DNA of 64,000 nt from positions 1 through 64,000 of the forward strand of contig CAWFGC010000017.1 of assembly GCA_963815185.1 (NCBI GenBank), written 5' to 3'. Within the stretch, counting starts at the first letter, position 1; each line of letters opens with the position of its first letter. Made by a program: the position numbers and the translations under genes. Positions 56,970 through 64,000 of this stretch are shown here, piece by piece. Below the pieces are notes generated by a model. It did no database searches, was not told where the DNA came from, and saw only the letters and a list, made by a program, of their open reading frames with translations. The stretch is from SHZL01 sp963815185. GTDB taxonomy: Bacteria; Pseudomonadota; Gammaproteobacteria; Xanthomonadales; SZUA-36.

Positions 56970-57662
56970 TCAGGCCGTTCTGGCCATGAGTTGTTTGGCC
57001 ACTTCAACCGCGGTGGCCGCGTCCCGGCAATAGGCGTCCGCGCCTATGGCCTTGCCGAACTCCTCGTTCAGGGGCGCTCCGCCCACCATCACGATGTAGT
57101 CATCACGAATGCCGCGTTCCTTCATCGTATCGATTACCACTTTCATATACGGCATGGTGGTGGTCAGCAATGCGGACATGCCGAGGATATTCGCCTTGTG
57201 CTTTTCCAGGGCTTCTATGTAAACCGATGCTTCGACATTGATGCCGAGATCGATCACGTCGAACCCTGCCCCTTCCATCATCATGCCGACCAGGTTTTTG
57301 CCGATGTCATGGATATCTCCCTTGACCGTTCCGACCACCATTTTCCCTACCGGCTTGGCCCCGGTATCGGCCAGGATTGGCTTGAGCAGGGCCATGCCGG
57401 CTTTCATTGAATTGGCGGACAGCAGCACTTCAGGCACGAACAAAATGCCATCGCGGAAATCGATGCCGACGATGGTCATTCCCGCAACCAGCGCTTCTTC
57501 AAGCACCCGGGTAGCGCTCCAGCCCCGGTCCAGCAGGATTTGCGTGCCCTCGGCGATTTCATCGGCCAGACCGTCGTAGAGGTCATCGTGCATCTGCTCG
57601 ACCAGTTCGTCGTCCGCCAGCTCCGACAGGACAATCTCTTCGCCTTCGTATTCTTCGCTCAT
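56970..57662 (-). CDS. Corrinoid (B12-binding) methyl-carrier protein, MttC-like
   Basis: 230 aa from ATG 57662. Helical cap (B12-binding-2 type) with DGLADEIAEGTQILLDRGWS, then the Rossmann cobalamin domain with DIHDIGKNLV (D116, H118, G121, the lower-ligand motif), VIDLGINV, MSALLTTTMPYMK, and the final MVGGAPLNEEFGKAIGADAY. Accepts methyl groups from MttB proteins and passes them to H4folate. The only such carrier in the window for two MttB genes. Coupled by ATGA overlap to a small frame upstream. Confidence 0.93.
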   Translation of the reverse strand: MSEEYEGEEIVLSELADDELVEQMHDDLYDGLADEIAEGTQILLDRGWSATRVLEEALVAGMTIVGIDFRDGILFVPEVLLSANSMKAGMALLKPILADTGAKPVGKMVVGTVKGDIHDIGKNLVGMMMEGAGFDVIDLGINVEASVYIEALEKHKANILGMSALLTTTMPYMKVVIDTMKERGIRDDYIVMVGGAPLNEEFGKAIGADAYCRDAATAVEVAKQLMARTA

Positions 57663-57832
57663 ATGCTCACTCGTGTGTTGTACAAAAAGGTTACCAGCGG
57701 CCGTTGCCGGGACACATATCGGCCCGTTCCAGGCGGATCGGGAATCTCTCGCGGATGCGCGCATCCATAGGTATTCACGGCTGTGCCGGCAATCGGCAGA
57801 TCGTAGCGTGAATCCTGCGCAAAATAAGTCAT
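57659..57832 (-). CDS. Possible 57-aa small protein upstream of corrinoid gene
   Basis: ATG 57832 to TGA 57661-57659. The stop overlaps the corrinoid ATG by 4 nt (ATGA), the same coupling used elsewhere in this window. The sequence begins MTYFAQDSRYDLPIAGTAVN, has YGCAHPREIPDPPG, and ends basic. No transmembrane part and no known family. It fills a 268-nt gap inside the operon. Reality depends on conservation, which I cannot test. Confidence 0.4.
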   Translation of the reverse strand: MTYFAQDSRYDLPIAGTAVNTYGCAHPREIPDPPGTGRYVSRQRPLVTFLYNTRVSI

Positions 57833-57929
57833 CTGTTTGGGCGAGGCCGCACCGCTGCCTTTGCCGCTGTCCGCTCAAGATGTGCTGTTCTGCCTCTGCG
57901 CATAGGGCTCTCTCTGATGCAACTGCCGC

Positions 57930-58776
57930 TCAGGCCGCCTGCCGATACCGCGCCAGGGTTTCGCAACGCCAGCGTTCCGTGTGTTCGATATCATTGAAGC
58001 TGAAGAGATGAAATCCGGGTATGCCGATTGCTGTGATCACCCAGGTAGGGCAGCCAGACCCTTCGAGCAGTTCATCCGGCTGATAAGGCTTGAAGCCGAT
58101 CATTTTCTTGAGCAGGTCCTTGTTGCCGCAGCAGAATCCTGGCTGATTGGCCCACGCCGATGCGCATCGACAGCTTGAACAGGCGGCTGTGATCCGCAAC
58201 ACCGGGCAAGCCCAATCCATGCCGGCAGGCGAACGCCGGCTGCGCGAATCCGACGCAGCCAGCGGATGATCGCTGCCGCATCGAAACACATTTGCGTGAC
58301 CAGGTAGTTGGCATAAGCTTGTTTGTCCAGCAGCGCTTGCAGCAGTTCTGCATCGCTCATATGCGGATGGCCTTCGGGGTGGGCCGCAACGCCGACGTTT
58401 TCGATATCATGCCCGGCCTCCGCCATCGCGCGCAGCAGGTCGAGCGCAGAGCGGTAAACTCCCAGCGGTCTCCGGCGCATCGCCACCGGGAATGAATACG
58501 CTTTGAATCCGGGCTTGCTTGAGCCGTTGCAAGTATCTCGTTCAGGTGGCCGCGATCCCGTACCATGCGCGCAGCGATGTGGGGCACCAGTTGCAGGTTA
58601 CGGTCGCGCCAGCAGCTCCACCAGCTCCAGCGTCTGGCTCAACTCCCTTGGTGGGTGAGCAGGTGATCGCAACGTAAGCCCGGGCGGGAAGCGCACCCAG
58701 GCGATCTTCTATGCCGGGTACCGGAATGATCTCCAGGTAACTGCTCGCAACAAGCTCGTGCCATCATCGCATTCAT
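57930..58776 (-). pseudogene. Methylenetetrahydrofolate reductase-like 2, multiple frameshifts
   Basis: Ordered MetF pieces in different frames: SSYLEIIPVPGIEDRLGALP, ARAYVAITCSPTKG, LVPHIAARMVRDRGHLNEIL, SVFIPGG-type region, AMAEAGHDIENVGVAAHPEG, NYLVTQMCFDAAAIIRWLRR, PGVADHSRLFKLSMRIGVGQ. It ends SFNDIEHTERWRCETLARYR. The probable start is ATG 58776 (MNAMMARA). At least four frame changes over ~280 codons. Paralogue of the intact gene at 52108; together with the Rieske gene it starts the corrinoid operon. Confidence 0.8.
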
Positions 58777-58801
58777 GGCCCGGCCGTTTTCATGCAGGCA
58801 G

Positions 58802-59998
58802 CTACTGGATGGAAGCCAGGTACCAGCGCACCCACCGGTCGGTCGTCTCTTCGAAGGTCGAGAACGGGCCGGGCGAAAAATACCGCGACATCACGCCGTC
58901 GTGGTTGTCCTGGATAATTTTTTTGTCCGCCTGGGTGGTCACATCCCAGAGCCAGATCAGCCGGGCGAGGTCGTAATCCCTGCCCTCCTTCGCTGAACCA
59001 TTCACCAGCCAGGTGATATCGCAGTCGCATTCATCAATCGAAAGCGGGGTGAAGCGATACAGCACGACGTGATCGGCATAGGCCAGTGCATACAAAAAGG
59101 GCCCCACTTTGAAATCATGCGCGCCGCTGTCGAAATCCTTGATATCGCCCATCAGGGGGGCCACGGGTTTTCCATCCTGGCTGCCGGTGACGTGGCCCCG
59201 CAGCAGCGGATAATGCTCCCAGGCTCTGTCCAGGCCCCATTCCTCACCAATCAGGTAGCTCTCGTCCAGGCTGTCGCTGCTCAGCCCGCACATGGGCATG
59301 CGCTGCAACAGCGACTGCATTTCAGCTTCGTACTTTTCTTCCGGCAGGGCGAGGCTGTGGGCTCTTGAATATTCGGGATGCGCCGGCCCGCAGTGATAGC
59401 ACTCCTTGTAGTTTTCGACCGCGAATTTCCAATTGGAATTGATCTTGTAACTTTGGCGATGAGCCACTTTTGCCTGCTCGAGATGGAACGGTTCGAGGTA
59501 CGGCGTCAAGTCCCGCTCGATGACGTCGAAAGGCTTGGGTTGGTCGGCGAAATTAATGAAAATCATGCCCTGATAGACGTGATGGTGCACTTTTTTCAGG
59601 CTGTAATCAGACTTGTCGAAATCTTCCGCCATGTGGGCCGCGGCGATCAGCCTGCCATTGAGGTCATAAGTCCAGCCATGATAGGGGCAGGTCAGCCTGC
59701 GCGAACAGCCCTTGTGCTCGGTGGTGAGCCGCGAGCCACGATGTCTGCATACGTTCAACAGGGCATGAATCTCACCTTTGTCGCCACGAATAATAATGAC
59801 CGATTCGCCCGCCACGTCGAACAGCAGGTAGTCACCGCGTTTCGGGATTTCACTCTGGTGGCCGGCATAGAGCCAGACCTTGGTGAAAATCCGCTCTATT
59901 TCCTTTTCGTAAATGTCCGCATCAGTATAGAAAGCGGTGTCGAGCGCATGGCCCTGCCTGTGCTCTTCGATTAAATGCTCCAACGCCTGGTTTGTCAT
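58802..59998 (-). CDS. Rieske-type oxygenase alpha subunit, glycine betaine monooxygenase-like
   Basis: 398 aa, intact. Rieske cluster C84-x-H86 ... C104-x2-H107 (VCRHRG, CPYHGW). Mononuclear iron site H202 and H207 in ENYKECYHCGPAHPEYSR. The C-terminal catalytic domain ends RWVRWYLASIQ. Closest group: oxygenases that N-demethylate quaternary amines (glycine betaine GbcA, stachydrine, carnitine CntA). The context (DMGDH-like, soxBDAG) favours glycine betaine to dimethylglycine plus formaldehyde. No reductase partner (GbcB-like) is seen in the window. Confidence 0.88.
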   Translation of the reverse strand: MTNQALEHLIEEHRQGHALDTAFYTDADIYEKEIERIFTKVWLYAGHQSEIPKRGDYLLFDVAGESVIIIRGDKGEIHALLNVCRHRGSRLTTEHKGCSRRLTCPYHGWTYDLNGRLIAAAHMAEDFDKSDYSLKKVHHHVYQGMIFINFADQPKPFDVIERDLTPYLEPFHLEQAKVAHRQSYKINSNWKFAVENYKECYHCGPAHPEYSRAHSLALPEEKYEAEMQSLLQRMPMCGLSSDSLDESYLIGEEWGLDRAWEHYPLLRGHVTGSQDGKPVAPLMGDIKDFDSGAHDFKVGPFLYALAYADHVVLYRFTPLSIDECDCDITWLVNGSAKEGRDYDLARLIWLWDVTTQADKKIIQDNHDGVMSRYFSPGPFSTFEETTDRWVRWYLASIQ

Positions 59999-60105
59999 TC
60001 ATCTATCTCCGTACTCAATTTCATTGTCTTATTGTGAGCCACCGCGCCTATTGGGCAGATGGCAAGAACCATGTTCCGCCGGCAGCACCGGTGGACAGCC
60101 AAATG

Positions 60106-60918
60106 TCATTGCTCCCCGATGCGCTTCGCCTGCCGGCCGGTGACCCAGGCGGCGGTGATTACGCCGACGGAAACCAGCAGAATGATCACCGTGGCCAGCG
60201 CATTGATATCGGGTGTCACACCCAGCCGGACTTTGGAGAAAATCAGCATCGGCAAAGTCGTGGATCCCGGCCCGGAAACGAAACTGGCAATGACCACGTC
60301 GTCCAGCGACAAGGTAAACGACAGCAGCCAGCCCGACACCATCGCCGGCGCGATCATCGGCACGGTAATGTCAAAAAACACGCGGAAAGGGCGGCCGCCG
60401 AGGTCCATCGCGGCCTCCTCGAGCGATTGATCCAGCGAACTCAGACGCGAACGTATGACCACGGCTACATAGGCCAGGCAAAACGTGACATGAGCGATGG
60501 TAATGGTGGCCGCGCCACGCCGCTGCGGCCAGCCGATCCAGTTCCCCAGCGTAATGAACAGAAACAGCAATGAGATACCGGTGATGATTTCCGGCATGAC
60601 CAGAGGCGAAGTGATCATGCCCGTCAACAAGGTGCGGCCACGAAAACGTCCCAGTCGGTCCAGCGCCAGACCGGCGAGCGTACCCAAAACCGTGGCCAGG
60701 GTCGCCGTGACGACCGCAATGCGCAGGCTGAGCAGGGCTGAACCGAGGATGTCGGCATCGTGCAACAGGGAACCATACCAGCGCAGCGAAAACCCGCCCC
60801 ATAACGTTACCAGCCGCGAATCATTGAAGGAGTACACGATCACGGAAACAATGGGCAAATAGAGAAAGGCGTAGCCAAACGCAACGATGCTCAGCAACAT
60901 GGTGCCGCGTCTTTTCAT
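60106..60918 (-). CDS. Putrescine-type ABC transporter permease, PotI/PotC-like
   Basis: 270 aa from ATG 60918 (4-nt ATGA overlap with the preceding permease). Six segments beginning MLLSIVAFGYAFLYLPIVSV. EAA loop EEAAMDLGGRPFRVFFDITV, end SLDDVVIASFVSGPGSTTLP as in PotI. Last gene of a minus-strand potFGHI-like operon. Confidence 0.92.
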   Translation of the reverse strand: MKRRGTMLLSIVAFGYAFLYLPIVSVIVYSFNDSRLVTLWGGFSLRWYGSLLHDADILGSALLSLRIAVVTATLATVLGTLAGLALDRLGRFRGRTLLTGMITSPLVMPEIITGISLLFLFITLGNWIGWPQRRGAATITIAHVTFCLAYVAVVIRSRLSSLDQSLEEAAMDLGGRPFRVFFDITVPMIAPAMVSGWLLSFTLSLDDVVIASFVSGPGSTTLPMLIFSKVRLGVTPDINALATVIILLVSVGVITAAWVTGRQAKRIGEQ

Positions 60919-61822
60919 GAGCCTGAACCCTCTCCCTGCACTTTCTGGAACCACATCATCGGCAACACCAGGATCAGCAGCAGTACCACGGACACCGCGG
61001 AAGCAACCGGCCAGTCACGATTGATGAAAAACTCGTCCCACAGGGCACGGCCGATCATCAGTGTATCGGAACTGCCCAACAGGGCCGGGATGATGAATTC
61101 GCCAATAGCAGGAATGAACACCAACAGCGACCCGGCAACGATACCTGGAAAGGAGAGCGGCAAGGTAACATCGATAAACACCTGCCAGCGGTGCGCGCCC
61201 AGGTCCGCTGCCGCGTCCTGCAGGTCCAGGTCCATTTTCTCCAGGTTGGCATACAACGGCAGAATCATGAATGGCAAGTACGAATAGACGATGCCGAGAT
61301 ACACGGCAAAATCGTTGTAGATCAGTTTCAGCGGCTGATCGATCAGACCCATGGCCATCAGGATCTGGTTGATCACACCGTGGGTGTTGAGCAGACCGAT
61401 CCAGGCATACACCCGCAACAGAAAGGATATCCAGAATGGCAGGATCACTGCCAGCAATAACAGGTTGCGGCGGCGCGGATCCTGCCGTGCAATGAAGTAC
61501 GCCATGGGGTAGCCCAGCAACAGGCACAGGACTGTGCTGATGGCCGCCATCTTGAGCGAGTTCAGATAGATGGTAATGTAGTAGGGTCTTCGAACAGGAA
61601 CCCGAAATTGTCCAGCGTCACATGGATACGCGCCCAACCGGAAGCCGCCCAGTCGATCAGCGGGGTGAACGGGGGCATGGCCACGATCGGGTCCGCCAGG
61701 CTGATCTTGAGGATGATAAAAAACGGCGCCAGGAAAAACAGTAACAGCCAGGCGTAAGGCGTGACCAATGCCCAGCGCAACCACTGCCGGCGGCCGTCCC
61801 CTTTGTTTCTGCTGCGCGCCAT
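60915..61822 (-). pseudogene. Putrescine-type ABC transporter permease, PotH/PotB-like, one frameshift
   Basis: ATG 61822 begins RSRNKGDGRRQWLRWALVTP and the first segment YAWLLLFFLAPFFIILKISL. Near 61587 a one-base shift after DNFGFLFEDP restores YYITIYLNSLKMAAISTVLC and five more segments, with EAA loop DAAADLGAHRWQVFIDVTLP and PAIGEFIIPALLGSSDTLMI. About 302 codons when restored, normal for PotH. Confidence 0.85.
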
Positions 61823-61833
61823 GTCGTCGGTCC

Positions 61834-61855
61834 TATTGGCTGTTACAGGTCACTA
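61834..61855. repeat. 22-bp copy of the 23.5-kb element end
   Basis: tattggctgttacaggtcac... is identical over 22 bp to the inverse of 23493-23514. It fills the spacer between ATPase and permease genes and includes the stop codon (61853-61855) of the ATPase gene. A solo end with no partner arm was seen nearby. Confidence 0.65.
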
Positions 61856-63040
61856 TTCGGCCAGCAGGATGGCGCTGCTGATGTCCCAGGACAGGTAGAC
61901 TTCGTCATCCCATTCCACCGATTTGGCTGCGCTCCTGCGGCGGTTCTGGCCGCTGACCTGCAGTATTGCACCGCTATTGAGCTGCACCCGGTAAACCGAC
62001 AGGTTGCCAAAATAACCCAGGTCGTGAACCACGCCTTTCAGGACCGTGAGGTCACCGCCACCGGGCGCTTCCTTGCTGATAAAGATTTTTTCCGGACGCA
62101 CAGCGACCCATTGCTTGCTGCCCTGTGACTTTGGCTCCGCGCACTGCGCCACCAGTTCACAGCCCAATGTTTCGCAGTGCAAACACACCCGTTGGCCATC
62201 ACAGCTACTGACCGTCGCCTCGAAGAAATTGATATTTCCGACAAAGTCAGCGACAAACCGGTTGCAGGGATATTCGTAGACTTCACCCGGCGTCCCCACC
62301 TGTTCGAAGCTGCCCTTGTTCATCACCGCAATACGTGTAGACAGGGTCATGGCCTCTTCCTGGTCGTGGGTGACCACGACGAAGGTAATGCCGAGCTCAT
62401 CCTGCAGATTCATCAACTCGAACTGCGTGTGTTCACGCAATTTCTTGTCCAGCGCTGCCAGCGGTTCGTCCAGCAACAGCAGCTTGGGGCGCTTGATCAG
62501 CGCACGCGCCAGCGCCACCCGCTGGCGCTCGCCGCCGGAGAGCTGGTGCGGCTTGCGCTTCGCCATGCGGTCCAGTTTGACCAGGGCCAGCAAGCGCTGC
62601 ACGCGCTCGCGAATCTCGGCCTTGGCGGTGCCTTCCTTTTTCAGCCCATAGGCGATGTTCTGTTCCACGCTCATATGCGGGAACAAGGCATAGGACTGAA
62701 ACATCATGTTGATGGGCCGCTCGTAGGGCGGCTTATAGGTCATATCGACCCCATCGATCAGAATGTTCCCCTGCGTAGGCGGTTCAAAGCCTGCCAGCAT
62801 GCGCAGCAGTGTCGTCTTGCCCGAACCCGAACCGCCGAGTATGGAAAACAGCTCGCCGCGGTAGATCTCGAGGCTGACATCGTCGACCGCGACCACCTCG
62901 CCGAAGTGTTTGCTCAGCCCACGGATCTCGACGATCGGACGCGCGGACGGATCCAGCCAGGGTTGTTCGACAACGTGACTGGTCTTGTGCTTGTTCCGGG
63001 TTTCGTCCACGTGAGCATTCTCTCCCAATGGGTTGATCAC
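61853..63040 (-). CDS. Putrescine-type ABC transporter ATPase, PotG/PotA-like
   Basis: 395 aa, intact. Walker A GGSGSGKTT (69-77), Q-loop MMFQSYALFPH, signature LSGGERQR, Walker B LLLLDEP, H-loop VVTHDQEEAMT, then the TOBE domain (QWVAVRPEKIFISKEAPGGG, GNLSVYRVQLNSGAILQVSG). It lacks the frame errors of the paralogue at 24882. Overlaps the substrate-binding gene by 4 nt. Confidence 0.95.
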   Translation of the reverse strand: MINPLGENAHVDETRNKHKTSHVVEQPWLDPSARPIVEIRGLSKHFGEVVAVDDVSLEIYRGELFSILGGSGSGKTTLLRMLAGFEPPTQGNILIDGVDMTYKPPYERPINMMFQSYALFPHMSVEQNIAYGLKKEGTAKAEIRERVQRLLALVKLDRMAKRKPHQLSGGERQRVALARALIKRPKLLLLDEPLAALDKKLREHTQFELMNLQDELGITFVVVTHDQEEAMTLSTRIAVMNKGSFEQVGTPGEVYEYPCNRFVADFVGNINFFEATVSSCDGQRVCLHCETLGCELVAQCAEPKSQGSKQWVAVRPEKIFISKEAPGGGDLTVLKGVVHDLGYFGNLSVYRVQLNSGAILQVSGQNRRRSAAKSVEWDDEVYLSWDISSAILLAE

Positions 63041-64000
63041 AACCCGGTTTTCACACGCGACCAGGCGCGCGTTCGGCGGCGTTCATCCTTGGGGCCAAAA
63101 ATATATCCGATCTGCGCATTTTCGCGCATTTCCAGTGGCGGATAGGCTGCGGGATCGTTAACCACTTCGGGCAGAATGTAAGGAGTCGAGGCCAAATTGG
63201 CATTGGCGTAGCGCGTCAAATTGCTGATCGCCGCCATTACGCGGGGGCGTAACAGGTAATTGAGGAAGAGGTAGGCATTGTCCGGGTGTGGCGCACCGGC
63301 AGGAATGAATACCCCGTCGAACCAGAAAACCGTGCCTTCGCGCGGCGTGAAATAAGCCAGCTTCACATCCGCGCCCACTTCCTTGGCCCGGTTCATGGCC
63401 TGGGCGTAGTCGCCGGACCAGCTCATCGCAACGCACACCTCCTTGTTGGGCAGGTCGTTGATCATCCGTGCCGAACTGAAATAGCGTATATAAGGCCGCA
63501 CCCGTTTGAGCTGCGCCTCGGCCTCGGCCATGTCCTCCGGCTCGAGGCTGTTGGGATCATGCCCCAGGTACTGCAAAACCAGAGGAATGACATCCGTAGG
63601 TTCGTCCAGCAAGCTCACGCCGCAATCGGCGAAACGGGAAACCACCGCCGGGTCGAACAACATCGCGCCGCTGCCCAGGGGCGCATCCGGCATGCGTTGC
63701 TTCACCATATCCAGATTGACGGCGTACCCCGTTGTGCCCCAGGTGTACGGCATGCCATAGCGGTTGCCTGGATCATAGCCGGCCATCACGCCCAATACCC
63801 ACGGATCCAGATTGGACCACAGCGGCAGTTTGCTGTGATCCAGAGGCTGATAGACACCAATGGGTATCAGCCGCGCGGAATAGCGCATGGAATGCATCAC
63901 CACGTCGTAGCCGGTATGCCCCGCCAGCAGCTTGGCTTCCACCACCTCGGTAGAGTCGTACAGGTCATAATTGACCTTGATGCCATATTCCTTTTCAAAG
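63037..64000 (-). CDS. Putrescine-type ABC substrate-binding protein, PotF-like (5' end outside window)
   Basis: The frame is open to the window edge, so the signal peptide is missing. Visible: FEKEYGIKVNYDLYDSTEV, AGHTGYDVVMHSM, GMPYTWGTTGYAVNLDMVKQ, VSLLDEPTDVIPLVLQYLGH, CVAMSWSGDYAQAMNRAKEV, and FWFDGVFIPAGAPHPDNAYL in the C-lobe. These match PotF/PotD polyamine-binding proteins. First gene of the second polyamine-type operon. Confidence 0.92.
   Translation of the reverse strand, partial: FEKEYGIKVNYDLYDSTEVVEAKLLAGHTGYDVVMHSMRYSARLIPIGVYQPLDHSKLPLWSNLDPWVLGVMAGYDPGNRYGMPYTWGTTGYAVNLDMVKQRMPDAPLGSGAMLFDPAVVSRFADCGVSLLDEPTDVIPLVLQYLGHDPNSLEPEDMAEAEAQLKRVRPYIRYFSSARMINDLPNKEVCVAMSWSGDYAQAMNRAKEVGADVKLAYFTPREGTVFWFDGVFIPAGAPHPDNAYLFLNYLLRPRVMAAISNLTRYANANLASTPYILPEVVNDPAAYPPLEMRENAQIGYIFGPKDERRRTRAWSRVKTGL

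Noticed and set aside
62177..63145. 322-codon plus-strand frame opposite the PotA-like ATPase
   Set aside because: Shadow of the intact ABC ATPase, no own motifs or ribosome site.

Overview
The window is GC-rich, densely coding DNA with no rRNA, tRNA or CRISPR recognised. Type IV pilus ATPase (PilU), RlmJ, exported oligoendopeptidase F, a DUF1244 protein, reductive-dehalogenase-like Fe-S proteins, non-pyrrolysine MttB homologues and many dispersed short palindromes together suggest a marine or sediment gammaproteobacterium. A Woeseia-like lineage is possible, but this is inference from gene content only.

Layout. 1-16 kb: two copies of a small-protein plus reductive-dehalogenase-like Fe-S cassette (1-1161, cut by the window edge, and 14028-15238) flank mixed housekeeping and accessory genes: PepF, a VOC protein, a GHKL ATPase, a metal hydrolase, a degraded DUF222/HNH gene, a VanX-like dipeptidase, a PEGA protein, a frameshifted amidohydrolase and an esterase. 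16-23.5 kb: secreted beta-helix protein, truncated YtcJ-like gene, RHH/Doc toxin-antitoxin pair, HAD phosphatase plus glycosidase pair, DUF1244. 23.5-34 kb: a polyamine-type ABC transporter (first two genes broken), PilU, a split dienelactone hydrolase, quinone oxidoreductase, cupin and RlmJ.

33-64 kb is mostly one theme: uptake and stepwise N-demethylation of choline or betaine-type compounds and use of the released C1 units. It contains a BCCT transporter, a choline-dehydrogenase-like GMC oxidoreductase, sarcosine oxidase soxBDAG, a dimethylglycine-dehydrogenase-like flavoprotein, a [2Fe-2S]/ASKHA corrinoid reactivator, a methyl-H4folate:corrinoid methyltransferase, two MttB-family methyltransferases, a corrinoid protein, two MetF-like reductases, formate-tetrahydrofolate ligase, a Rieske oxygenase, DUF1638, a 'virulence factor' family small protein, a MarR regulator, tryptophanase and a second polyamine-type ABC transporter. 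The genes suggest that methyl groups are removed both oxidatively (Rieske, flavoproteins) and by corrinoid transfer, with both routes meeting at tetrahydrofolate.

Sequence quality. Many conserved genes (sox genes, the DMGDH-like gene, ASKHA, MetF2, BCCT and others) are interrupted by single-base frame changes while conserved motifs persist on both sides. A 12-C run lies in one of them. Either this assembly carries many indel errors, above all at 36-45 kb, or the operon is freshly inactivated. A few genes (SRPBCC, YtcJ, the second DUF222 remnant) have lost whole segments and are true relics.
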